Part shown: in pieces, positions 8,502-15,527 of the stretch
How positions within the stretch are numbered: position 1 is the first letter of the stretch
Layout: every line of letters begins with the position of its first letter
Assembly (NCBI GenBank): GCA_012032065.1
Contig: JAAURV010000026.1
Span: 1 to 17,998, forward strand
Direction of reading: 5' to 3'
Length of the DNA: 17,998 bases
From: Hyphomicrobiales bacterium
Lineage (GTDB): Bacteria > Pseudomonadota > Alphaproteobacteria > Rhizobiales > Aestuariivirgaceae
Position numbers and translations under genes: made by a program
The notes under the pieces: model-generated
What the model saw: the letters and a program-made list of their open reading frames with translations, nothing else
What the model was told of the DNA's origin: nothing
The model's database searches: none

Positions 8502-9197
8502 ATGGCAGCGAACATCCTCATCGTCGAAGACGAAGAACCGATCCAAATTCTGCTCGCCTATAATTTCGAGTCCGAAGGCTACGCGGTGCGGAGCACGGCC
8601 AATGGCGAGGAGGCGGTGCGGCTGGCGAGCGAAGAGAAACCCGATCTCGTCGTGCTCGACTGGATGCTTCCGGGCATGTCCGGCATCGAAGCCTGCCGCG
8701 CGCTTCGCGCCAAGCCGGAAACCCGCGAGATTCCGATCATCATGCTGACAGCGCGCGGCGAAGAAAGCGAGCGCGTGCGCGGCCTCGCCACCGGAGCCGA
8801 CGACTACATCGTCAAGCCGTTCTCGGTGCCGGAGCTGCTGGCGCGGGTAAAGACAATCCTGCGCCGAAGCAATCCGGCAGCCGCGGCGGAGGAGCTGCAA
8901 GCGGGCGACATCGTGTTGAACCGGCGCACAAGGCGGGTGACGCGGGCGAAGCGCGATATCGGATTATCGCCCACCGAGTTCCGCCTGCTCGAACATCTCA
9001 TGGGCAATGCCGGGCGCGTCTATTCGCGCTCGCAGCTGCTCGACGCCGTGTGGGGCCGCGACAATTTCGTCGACGAGCGCACCGTCGATGTCCACGTCGG
9101 CCGCCTGCGCGGACAACTCAAACGGGGCCGCGAAACCGACCCCATCCGCACGGTGCGCGGCATGGGTTACTCGTTCAATGAGCGGTTTGGGCGATAA
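8502..9197 (+). CDS. phoB: phosphate regulon response regulator PhoB
   Basis: A 231-residue OmpR/PhoB-family transcription factor. Receiver domain about 5-120 with acidic pair Asp10/Glu11, phospho-acceptor Asp53 in VLDWMLPG, Thr83 and Lys105. C-terminal winged-helix DNA-binding domain about 130-228 with the segment LSPTEFRLLEHLM and the recognition-helix region DERTVDVHVGRLR. It receives phosphate from PhoR and binds PHO boxes, one of which lies before pstS, closing the regulatory loop. The gene is the last of the run, starting 3 bases after phoU, with no clear Shine-Dalgarno of its own, so translation is probably coupled. No convincing terminator hairpin follows it. Confidence 0.96.
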   Translation: MAANILIVEDEEPIQILLAYNFESEGYAVRSTANGEEAVRLASEEKPDLVVLDWMLPGMSGIEACRALRAKPETREIPIIMLTARGEESERVRGLATGADDYIVKPFSVPELLARVKTILRRSNPAAAAEELQAGDIVLNRRTRRVTRAKRDIGLSPTEFRLLEHLMGNAGRVYSRSQLLDAVWGRDNFVDERTVDVHVGRLRGQLKRGRETDPIRTVRGMGYSFNERFGR

Positions 9198-9465
9198 CCA
9201 ATCCTCGGCTTCGGTTTCTCCAATCTCAGAATAAGTACTTGGATTTTCGGCGAATAGGAAAGTCTTGCGGTCTATTTGTGAGAAAACGCACACTCAACCG
9301 TTCAATACTGTGTTATGGTGTTTTACCGGAAACCGTTTGGGCGAAACCGGGCCAAGGCGGGGCAAACGCATTCCTCTTGCTATCAGCCTTATCGCATGGT
9401 TTCGTTGTAAGTGGGCAATCCGAAGAAGACGCAAAATACGCGGCAGTCGATTGGGGTAGCAGAAA
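9198..9465. other. intergenic region between phoB and the protease gene, no gene seen
   Basis: A 268-base stretch that is AT-richer than the phosphate genes (47% GC counted for 9241-9300). A 99-codon plus-strand frame starting at 9239 crosses it but runs into the protease gene in another frame and has no recognisable features, so I do not call it. I see no convincing terminator for phoB and no well-spaced -35/-10 pair. It marks the change from the conserved phosphate operon to an accessory block. Confidence 0.5.
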
Positions 9466-10480
9466 ATGGCGAAGCAACCAGACGCATCCGGCGCGGACCG
9501 CGACAAGCGGGACTTCGAGATCATACGCAAAACGCTAGAGCGCTTCCCAGATCCATCCGCCTCCGGGATCAAGCGCATTGGTCCTGTCAGTGACGACGGC
9601 GGCGTGTGCCAGGTTGAATTTGAGGAGAATCATGAGGCAACCGTTCCATTCAGGGCCGGGCCAGACCAAGAAGGCGTAAAGACTCCGGGCGCCTCGAGGC
9701 CGCAGAGTATCGCTGGCCGAACTGCCGGGTCACGATCTTCAGTTCGTTCCATCGCGGGGCAAGGTGTGTCTGTTGGCCAGCGTTGGCCCGCCCTTTCAAT
9801 ATGCCGGCCCACTGAGAGGCGGCGATCCGATTTGGGATTTGACAGGCGCCCGGCCAACCGGGCTCGTCGACTATGGCACGGTTGCGTTCGTCGCGGATGG
9901 AACGCGCAACTTGACGGTCGAAGGCCGCTGTATTGCCAACCAGGCGGTGACTTGCTCGCATGTGCTCAACATCCCAGATTTGACACGCACCGATTCGACC
10001 ACAAACTTTCCCAAATGTGCGTCCCTCACTTGGGACACGGATCCTTTCGCCGCTCCCAACGGTCAGACCTGGATCGACTTGGCTGGAGCTGCCCTCGATG
10101 CCGGAGTGCCAACCGCCCCATACGAAGTCAGAGGGCTGGGCGAGATCACCGGCGTAAAACAGCCATCGGCCGGCATCCGCGTCTCCAAATATGGCGCTGC
10201 ATCCGGACTCACCAGCGGCAAAGATTTGGGCATATGTTATGCACTCCTGCACGAAACAAGCGATGGTTCGAAGTATTGGGGTTGGGTGCGGGCGGTGAGT
10301 GGATACTTCCAGACCGTGGGCGACTCCGGGGCCGCCATACTGGACGAAGACAGGAATTTGGTGGGTCTGGTGGTCGCCGGAACCAGCGAGAAGGACGAGA
10401 ACTACTACATCCAGGCCGTGCCCGATGGCCAGGCTACCTCCGTCGCGAACATCTCGGCTTTCAAAGTCAACGGCTTCTAA
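9466..10480 (+). pseudogene. trypsin-like serine protease (cytoplasmic), split by an apparent frameshift
   Basis: Two frames together read as one protein of about 337 residues. The first, from ATG 9466, begins MAKQPDASGADRDKRDFEII and is protein-like up to about 9660-9710. The second, open to 10480, carries a chymotrypsin-fold protease: His in AVTCSHVLN (residue 66 counted from GTG 9764), a likely Asp in TWIDLAGAAL (105), the KYGAASGLTSG strand common in trypsin-like folds, and Ser188 in GDSGAAILDEDRNLVGLVVAG. The triad is therefore complete. The second frame has a stop at 9677-9679 and no good start before GTG 9764, which has no Shine-Dalgarno, so an extra base around 9680-9720 is the best explanation. 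There is no signal peptide, which is unusual for a trypsin-like enzyme and suggests an intracellular target. Two overlapping genes are the alternative. The next gene follows 19 bases later. Confidence 0.65.
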
Positions 10481-10499
10481 CAAACTGGAGAGGAATCAA

Positions 10500-10910
10500 A
10501 TGGCGAAGATTGCGTTTCAAGATAAATTTAAAGACGGCGACGAAGGTAATGCGGCCATCGGCAAACTGATATTCGACTCGTGGTCGGCGGCCATCGAAAA
10601 GAACCCAGATAGACCGGTCATCGACCGGGCCGCGCTCTCGAAGGCGGTCAGCGAGGTCGTCAACACCAACGATCGGGTGAATACGTCGAAGACGATCCAG
10701 GTCGATTTCGTTTTCGACACCGATCTCGACGAGAATACGCGCCTTGTCTGGATCGCCGTACCGACGCCAGATGTGGACGAGCCTAGTAAGGGCGGCGCCA
10801 CGACTTGGTCGGCCTGGAAGCAGCGGTACTACGATGATTTGCCTCCTGACGAAAGGCGCAAGAAGGACATCGAGATGGGGCGCGCCTGCCTGCAAGGATG
10901 CGGCCGGTAG
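10500..10910 (+). CDS. 136-residue protein of unknown function, co-transcribed with the protease
   Basis: I do not recognise this protein. It starts at ATG 10500 with an excellent Shine-Dalgarno GGAGAGGA (10487-10494) and lies 19 bases after the protease stop, so the two form an operon. The sequence begins MAKIAFQDKFKDGDEGNAAI. It is acidic and polar with no membrane segment or signal peptide, has a beta-like stretch TIQVDFVFDTDLDENTRLVWI (65-85) and then a charged region. Its only two cysteines fall in the final seven residues (CLQGCGR). It could be a substrate, inhibitor or adaptor of the protease. Its gene ends 5 bases before the end of the convergent GNAT gene. Confidence 0.75.
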   Translation: MAKIAFQDKFKDGDEGNAAIGKLIFDSWSAAIEKNPDRPVIDRAALSKAVSEVVNTNDRVNTSKTIQVDFVFDTDLDENTRLVWIAVPTPDVDEPSKGGATTWSAWKQRYYDDLPPDERRKKDIEMGRACLQGCGR

Positions 10911-10915
10911 GGATA

Positions 10916-11524
10916 TTACGGATACTTCCGGGCTTCCAAAGCTTTCGACATCAGGACCCATTCATCGTCCAGCGGCAAGATCGAAAAACCTATGCGGGGG
11001 CGCCGGGCCGCCTCTTCAAAGCCAGCGCCAGCGTAGAGCGCCATGGCCGGATCGTTCCTTCCGCTCAGCGCCATGGCCATCCGCCGCGCACCACGTCCGC
11101 GCGCGGCGGACTCGGCGTGCCGCAACATTGCCCTCGCATGGCCTCTCCTGCGAAATTGTGGATAGACAGCAATAGCCACCAGGAACCACGCGGCGGCTGA
11201 AAGCGCTTCCAGTTCGAGGAGTGGCGCGTGGACCGGATGCAACGTGCCCGAGTCGCCCGGATCGAAAGGTTCCGGCACGATATACCCCGCGTATGCGCCT
11301 GTGATCCTTCCGCCGCTCGATGCGATCACCCAGTTCCCAAGAAAGGACGGCAAAAGCTTGCGTCCAAGGATTTGCGCGATGCCGGTTTCAAGCGGGGAAA
11401 CATCCGTCTTCGACTGCTCGCACCAGATGCGAGCCGCGATCCCGTGACTAGCGATGTCCATCAAAGCCGCTAAATCCGCCACATCGGCTTCCCGCGCGGG
11501 CCGGAGGCGCAATTGTTGTTCCAT
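10916..11524 (-). CDS. GNAT-family N-acetyltransferase
   Basis: A 202-residue acetyltransferase of the GNAT fold. The acetyl-CoA pyrophosphate-binding motif is clear in AVYPQFRRRGHARAML (119-134), preceded by the strand WFLVAI. The C-terminal signature is RNDPAMALYAGAGF (156-169), as in small-molecule and protein N-acetyltransferases that use acetyl-CoA. I chose ATG 11524 because GGAG lies 5 bases upstream; a GTG two codons earlier (11530) overlaps that site. It lies 52 bases downstream of the YcaO gene on the same strand and is probably co-transcribed with it. The substrate cannot be told from sequence; acetylation of a YcaO-modified peptide is one possibility. Confidence 0.88.
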   Translation of the reverse strand: MEQQLRLRPAREADVADLAALMDIASHGIAARIWCEQSKTDVSPLETGIAQILGRKLLPSFLGNWVIASSGGRITGAYAGYIVPEPFDPGDSGTLHPVHAPLLELEALSAAAWFLVAIAVYPQFRRRGHARAMLRHAESAARGRGARRMAMALSGRNDPAMALYAGAGFEEAARRPRIGFSILPLDDEWVLMSKALEARKYP

Positions 11525-11576
11525 TGACACTCCGGTCTTTCGTTACTGCAAAAGAATAATACACGAAAATTGCCGA

Positions 11577-12767
11577 TCAATATAGTATTGATATTGGGTT
11601 CATTTCTCCCTCGCTCAGAATTCGCTCGTGCCATCCAAGCCGGGCCGGCACATCGTACAGGCGTCCTGGCGCGAAGCGGGGCCAAATGCTCCGGAGTCCG
11701 GGAACAATCGCCCGCACCACGGATTCCGCGCCGCCCGCGGGAAACTCCACGGCGAATGCCGGAAGCCCCGCCGCGGCAAGCCGGGCTTGCACCGGCCCGC
11801 TGCCTATCGGCACCGGCGTGGCCTCGCGGGCGGGAAGAAGATGCGGGTGATCGCCAACGCGCGCCGATGCGCACCACGTCACCCAGTCCGCCGGCGCCTC
11901 ATTGCCTTCGCGCAGTTTTTTCGTTGCTTCAAACTGGATGAGTTCGCCCGCGGCCGCGCGCGTGGCTTCGTCTGTTTCATATCCCGCGCCAAAGCCGATC
12001 GAAAAATCTGAGCCATCATTCTCGCACGACATGGCGGCGGCCACGGGCACGCCGAGATCGTGGGTGAGGTCGAGAATCCAAAATTGACGCCCGTGGCGCG
12101 ACACCCATGCAGCCACGTCTCTGGCCAGCCCCGTCCGTTCAGGATCAAGCGCCAAGAGCGGCCGCCTGACGCGGCCATACCACCAAATCGCGACCGCATC
12201 CCGCTCAACTAACTCAAGCAGCGCTCGTTCAAGCGCATCTTCCCTGGATTGTCCGCAGGCAAGCCCGCTCGAATCCGGAATCGTGAATCCTTCAGTGAGC
12301 GCGTCCGGATAACCGAGATAGACGTAAGCCGCAGGCATGAGCACGTCTTGGCCGCCGTGCAATCCGCGTGCGGGCACCCATGCTGCCGGATGCAGCGGAT
12401 CGAACTTTCGCGGGAGCCGGTGGTCGGCCGTGACGCGGAGATTCCATTCCGGCCGTTCGTGATACTGGCGGCCGGAAATCAGCAGCAGCTGCATGGGGTC
12501 GATTGCCTGATCCCCCAAGTCCGCAGCCGCCGCTCGCACAACCATCACCTTATTCGAGAACACCGCACTCGACCGCTCTATAGCTTCGAAAATGCAAGCC
12601 TGCATGGCTTCCGCGGGAGAGGAGCCGCGCCCGCTTACGGTTCTGCGCCGCCCCCATTCGTCCGCGGTTAGGACGGCAGCTGCTACATGCACGGGACATC
12701 CATCGCCAAGACCGATGAGGAAAGCGCGCTCCACCCCCGCCCCTGCCGCCATCCTGCCAATCCGCAT
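11577..12767 (-). CDS. YcaO-like family protein
   Basis: A 396-residue YcaO enzyme. YcaO proteins use ATP to activate peptide-backbone amides, making azolines, thioamides or amidines in RiPP natural products. The three ATP-site segments are visible: FEAIERSS at 60-67 (Glu61, Glu64, Arg65), LLELVERDA at 183-191 (Glu185, Glu188, Arg189), and RAAAGELIQ at 270-278 (Glu275, Gln278). The C terminus has the family pattern VPGLRSIWPRFAPGRLYDVP and ends NPISILY, lacking the proline-rich PxPxP tail of classical azoline cyclodehydratases. I chose ATG 12767, which follows GGAAAGG; a TTG at 12830 in frame would overlap the divergent cyclase start. No E1-like partner, TfuA or dehydrogenase gene is adjacent. 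The GNAT gene follows on the same strand. Confidence 0.88.
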   Translation of the reverse strand: MRIGRMAAGAGVERAFLIGLGDGCPVHVAAAVLTADEWGRRRTVSGRGSSPAEAMQACIFEAIERSSAVFSNKVMVVRAAAADLGDQAIDPMQLLLISGRQYHERPEWNLRVTADHRLPRKFDPLHPAAWVPARGLHGGQDVLMPAAYVYLGYPDALTEGFTIPDSSGLACGQSREDALERALLELVERDAVAIWWYGRVRRPLLALDPERTGLARDVAAWVSRHGRQFWILDLTHDLGVPVAAAMSCENDGSDFSIGFGAGYETDEATRAAAGELIQFEATKKLREGNEAPADWVTWCASARVGDHPHLLPAREATPVPIGSGPVQARLAAAGLPAFAVEFPAGGAESVVRAIVPGLRSIWPRFAPGRLYDVPARLGWHERILSEGEMNPISILY

Positions 12768-12832
12768 TTGCACCTTTCCACGCCGCCGCGCCAACGCTAG
12801 TACTTGTGACGCCAAAAACAAAACGGACAACG

Positions 12833-14602
12833 ATGGCCAATAGAGATCACCAGACCGGCGCCGCGCTGGCCAGCGAGTCGTCCCAGCACCATGAAGAGCT
12901 TGCGGTCTTTACCGCCGATCTCGCAGGCTACAGCGAACTCATGTTCCGCGATCCGCAGTCCGGCTTCCTGGTTTTGCGCGCGACCAGGACAATCATCGCC
13001 AGCCACATCCTGAAGAATTCCGGCAAGGTTCTACAGACTCCCGGCGATTTCGTTTTCGCGACTTTCAGGCAGTTTAGCGATGCATTCGACGCCGCGGCCG
13101 GAAGCCAGATGAACCTGATGCAACATCACCAGGCACATGGCGAATTGCCTCCGGGCCACTGGAAAATCGGGATCGCCTTCGGCGATGTCTATTCGATAGG
13201 CGAAGACTACTTCGGCAACGCCATCAACGTTTCCTCGCGGCTACAATCGCTCGCGAGCCCCGGCGAAATCATGTTTACCGGCCCGCCCGCCTCGCTTACG
13301 CCGCCAGAGGGCTTTCTCATTCGCGACGTCGGCGCGAAGAAGCTGAAGAACATCGATGCGCCGGTTCGGGTTCAACGCGCCTGGCTGCCGTCATACGAGG
13401 AGTTCATCGAGAAAACGGGCCCGCGGCTGAAGACCCCCACTCAACTCCTCCGGCGGATTGTCAAGCCGGTGCTCAAACTGGAGCCTTTCCGGAACATCGG
13501 CGGCGGCGCGGAAAGCGAACAATTCGGCGTGGCGCTCGCCGAAGAGATCCAGGTCATTCTCTCTCATCTCGCCAACACGCTGACGGCGACCGATCCCGCC
13601 GCGAAGTCGTCCATTTCCCATGACTATCTTCTCTCCGGAACCGTGCGGCAGGTCGGGAGCCACGCGCGCATCATTGGCAGGCTGATGTCGGCCTCGGATG
13701 GAACGACGATCTGGTCGGAGCGGTTCGATTGCGACCTCGAAAGCTCGTTCGACGTGCAGGATCAGATCTCCCAGGAGATTGTGACCGCACTGCAGCTGCA
13801 TCTGACGGAGGGTGCGCAAATCCAACTCTGGCGGCGCGGCACGAAGTCGGGGCGGGCCTGGGAATTGTTCCAGCGCGCGCATGACATTGAGAGGCGATTC
13901 ACGCGCGAGGGGCACCTGAAAGCCAAGGAGCTTTATGGCGAGGCGCTCAAACTCGACAATAACTATCTCAGCGCGGCAGTGGCCTTGGGCTTCTGTCATC
14001 TCGATGACGTGAGGCTTGGGTGGAGCTCCGATGAGGCTGCTTCGATCGCCAATGCCGAACTCCAGTGTGCGGTGGCTCGCAAACTTGCCGCGCAGCATCC
14101 CGACGTGTTCGCGCTTCAAGCGTTCCTGTGCTTCTTCCGCAAAGACTGGGATGCGGCGCTAACGCATATCCATTCCGCCGTGGCGCTCGCGCCCCACAGC
14201 CCCGAAGTGATCGGCTACATGGGCGCGCTCTACGACCTCATGGGGGATTTCGAATCCGCCATCGCCGCCTATTCGTCGGCGCTTGCGACGAGCCCGCATG
14301 CGCCCGCCTGGATACCTTCAAATCTGGGACTCTCGTATATTGCCATTGGCAACGTTCACGAGGCCGAGCGGATTTTCCGCGAGGTGATTTTGCATCATCC
14401 GGTTTACGTACGCGCCTTTATCGGATTGACGGTGTCTTTATGCCGGCAAGGAAGCATGAACGATGCGCGCGCCACAGCGCGCGAGGTTCTGCGCCTCGAC
14501 CCGGAATTCACGGCTCTGGAATGGAGCAAGTCGAAACCCTTTCAGGACGAGCGGCTTTCGCTGTCGTTCGTCGCGGATCTTCGGGAAGCCGGAGTTCCCT
14601 GA
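12833..14602 (+). CDS. class III adenylate/guanylate cyclase-domain protein with TolB-like and TPR regions
   Basis: A 589-residue cytoplasmic protein. The cyclase homology domain (about 20-200) has metal-binding Asp29 in FTADLAGYS and Asp72 in PGDFVFATF, substrate-region Asp125 in GEDYFGNAINVSSRL, and the Asn132/Arg136 transition-state pair. The position normally holding the purine-selecting Lys (four residues before Asp72) is Gln68, so activity or substrate is uncertain. A TolB-like region follows at about 235-335, with YLLSGTVRQVG and TIWSERFD of the type found in rhizobial cyclases, and then TPR-like helical repeats from about 345 to 570. ATG 12833 is preferred; a GTG at 12806 in frame would add nine residues. 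The gene is divergent from the YcaO gene, with only 65 bases between the two starts. The TPRs suggest a protein-binding signal input. Confidence 0.85.
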   Translation: MANRDHQTGAALASESSQHHEELAVFTADLAGYSELMFRDPQSGFLVLRATRTIIASHILKNSGKVLQTPGDFVFATFRQFSDAFDAAAGSQMNLMQHHQAHGELPPGHWKIGIAFGDVYSIGEDYFGNAINVSSRLQSLASPGEIMFTGPPASLTPPEGFLIRDVGAKKLKNIDAPVRVQRAWLPSYEEFIEKTGPRLKTPTQLLRRIVKPVLKLEPFRNIGGGAESEQFGVALAEEIQVILSHLANTLTATDPAAKSSISHDYLLSGTVRQVGSHARIIGRLMSASDGTTIWSERFDCDLESSFDVQDQISQEIVTALQLHLTEGAQIQLWRRGTKSGRAWELFQRAHDIERRFTREGHLKAKELYGEALKLDNNYLSAAVALGFCHLDDVRLGWSSDEAASIANAELQCAVARKLAAQHPDVFALQAFLCFFRKDWDAALTHIHSAVALAPHSPEVIGYMGALYDLMGDFESAIAAYSSALATSPHAPAWIPSNLGLSYIAIGNVHEAERIFREVILHHPVYVRAFIGLTVSLCRQGSMNDARATAREVLRLDPEFTALEWSKSKPFQDERLSLSFVADLREAGVP

Positions 14603-14615
14603 CAGCGGATGCTCT

Positions 14616-15172
14616 CTATCCAAACCGGCGCTGGCGGCGATCCTGCAGCGGCTGATACGCGGCGCGGGCGTGGTATTCGCAGTAGGGCGAGCCGTCGCGC
14701 GGCTTGTGGCCGCAGAAACAGAAGTCTTCATGCCCCGGATCGCCGATCGGCCATTTGCAGGTCTTGTCCGAGAGATGGAGGATGGTGATACGGCCATCCT
14801 TGGGCAGATCGACGAGGCGAAGCGGCGCTGGCTCGGGAATGGAAATCTGCCTGGGCGCCGGCTCCGCATGGCGGAAGGCCTTGAGCGCGGTATTTCCCGC
14901 CGACGGCATCGACGCATGCCAGTGGTGCGGCCGGGATGCGAGGGTTCCCGGGTCTTGCGCGGCGCCCTGGGTGCGGTGGAGCGTGGCTGAGTGACTCTGC
15001 CCGAGAGATTGAGCCGGTGCACCTTGCCGATCACCGCGTTGCGGGTGACGCCATGGCCGAGGCGCGCCGCAATCTGGCTGGCGCTCAGGCCATCTGCCCA
15101 CAGTTTCTTCAGAAGTTCGACACGATCTTCAGTCCAGGACAATTTTTCGCCGCCTGAGGCATTAACCGGCAT
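14616..15172 (-). pseudogene. gcrA: cell-cycle regulator GcrA, split by a single-base frameshift
   Basis: GcrA is the alphaproteobacterial sigma70-binding regulator that activates promoters bearing CcrM-methylated GANTC sites. The N-terminal DNA-binding part is clear in one frame: LSWTEDRVELLKKLWADGLS, ARLGHGVTRNAVIGKVHRL, then a basic linker to about REPSHPGRTTG. The C-terminal RNA-polymerase-binding part, AGNTALK, then DKTCKWPIGDPGHEDFCFCG, YCEYHARAAYQPLQDRR, is in the neighbouring frame and ends at 14616. The switch falls in about 14905-14960 and needs one missing base to be restored, giving about 185 residues from ATG 15172 or 175 from TTG 15142. The TTG start matches the family's usual beginning (M-SWT...), but the ATG is the more ordinary codon; the choice is open. 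A broken copy of this regulator would be surprising, so a sequencing error is likely. Confidence 0.88.
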
Positions 15173-15443
15173 ATCGCTCACTACGAATCCCCCGTTTGCC
15201 GCGGAGTCCCCAAACCCCACGTATGATGTCTACACATGACCTTGAAACGCTACATCTCGTAGCTGATGCCGCAGACACTACTATACGCGGTACGCCAGCT
15301 GCAACCTTCCCAAGCCCTCCGCGGAGCCGTTTTCCCCAGACTTCTCGCAGGCGGACATGGTTAACGAAACCCTAGCAAGGCCGGGAATCTCCAGTCCATG
15401 CGCTGTTTTGACTCAGGTGCCGTAAGAGTCAGCTTTCGCGGAA

Positions 15444-15472
15444 TTGACCCAAAGCAATCATGGACATATAGG
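15444..15472 (+). promoter_or_regulatory. sigma70-type promoter for argD-argF-hslO
   Basis: TTGACC (15444-15449, 5 of 6 to consensus) and TATAGG (15467-15472, 4 of 6) are separated by exactly 17 bases. They lie 56 bases before the argD ATG. GANTC sites sit 14 and 30 bases upstream of the -35, a placement compatible with methylation-sensitive control. Prediction by eye only. Confidence 0.5.
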
Positions 15473-15479
15473 TTCGGTG

Positions 15480-15504
15480 CACCGCCCGCGTTGCGGTGTT
15501 TTTT
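15480..15504 (+). terminator. terminator-like hairpin in the argD leader
   Basis: A 6-base-pair stem CACCGC/GCGGTG (15480-15485 with 15493-15498) closes a 7-base loop and is followed directly by six T residues (15499-15504), the form of a short Rho-independent terminator. It lies between the predicted argD promoter and the argD start. It could be an attenuator, a 5' stabilising hairpin, or the end of a transcript from further upstream. If the predicted promoter is correct, the stem begins near the first transcribed base, which is too early for normal termination. Confidence 0.35.
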
Positions 15505-15527
15505 CATTTCGAGGCGAGCGTTTGACG

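Larger units (their letters stand above)
15173..15527. other. divergent gcrA-argD intergenic region with clustered GANTC sites
   Basis: This 355-base region has no gene. It holds five GANTC motifs, at 15185-15189, 15204-15208, 15385-15389, 15410-15414 and 15426-15430. GANTC is the CcrM methylation site through which GcrA acts in this class of bacteria, and about one per 256 bases is expected in random DNA. Two sites lie close to the gcrA start and three lie just upstream of the argD promoter. A sigma70-like promoter and a terminator-like hairpin toward argD are listed separately. A TATAGT on the minus strand (15280-15285) could be a -10 for gcrA, but no matching -35 was found. Confidence 0.6.

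Noticed and set aside
9239..9538. 99-codon plus-strand ORF after phoB
   Set aside because: No Shine-Dalgarno or recognisable features, and it overlaps the N-terminal part of the protease gene in another frame.
9466..10569. 367-codon frame as one intact protein
   Set aside because: After about 9710 it becomes Arg/Trp-rich and composition-like, while the overlapping frame carries the protease motifs.
11531..11576. Possible RiPP precursor gene between YcaO and GNAT
   Set aside because: The gap is only 46 bases and holds no start codon with a ribosome-binding site and a usable short frame.
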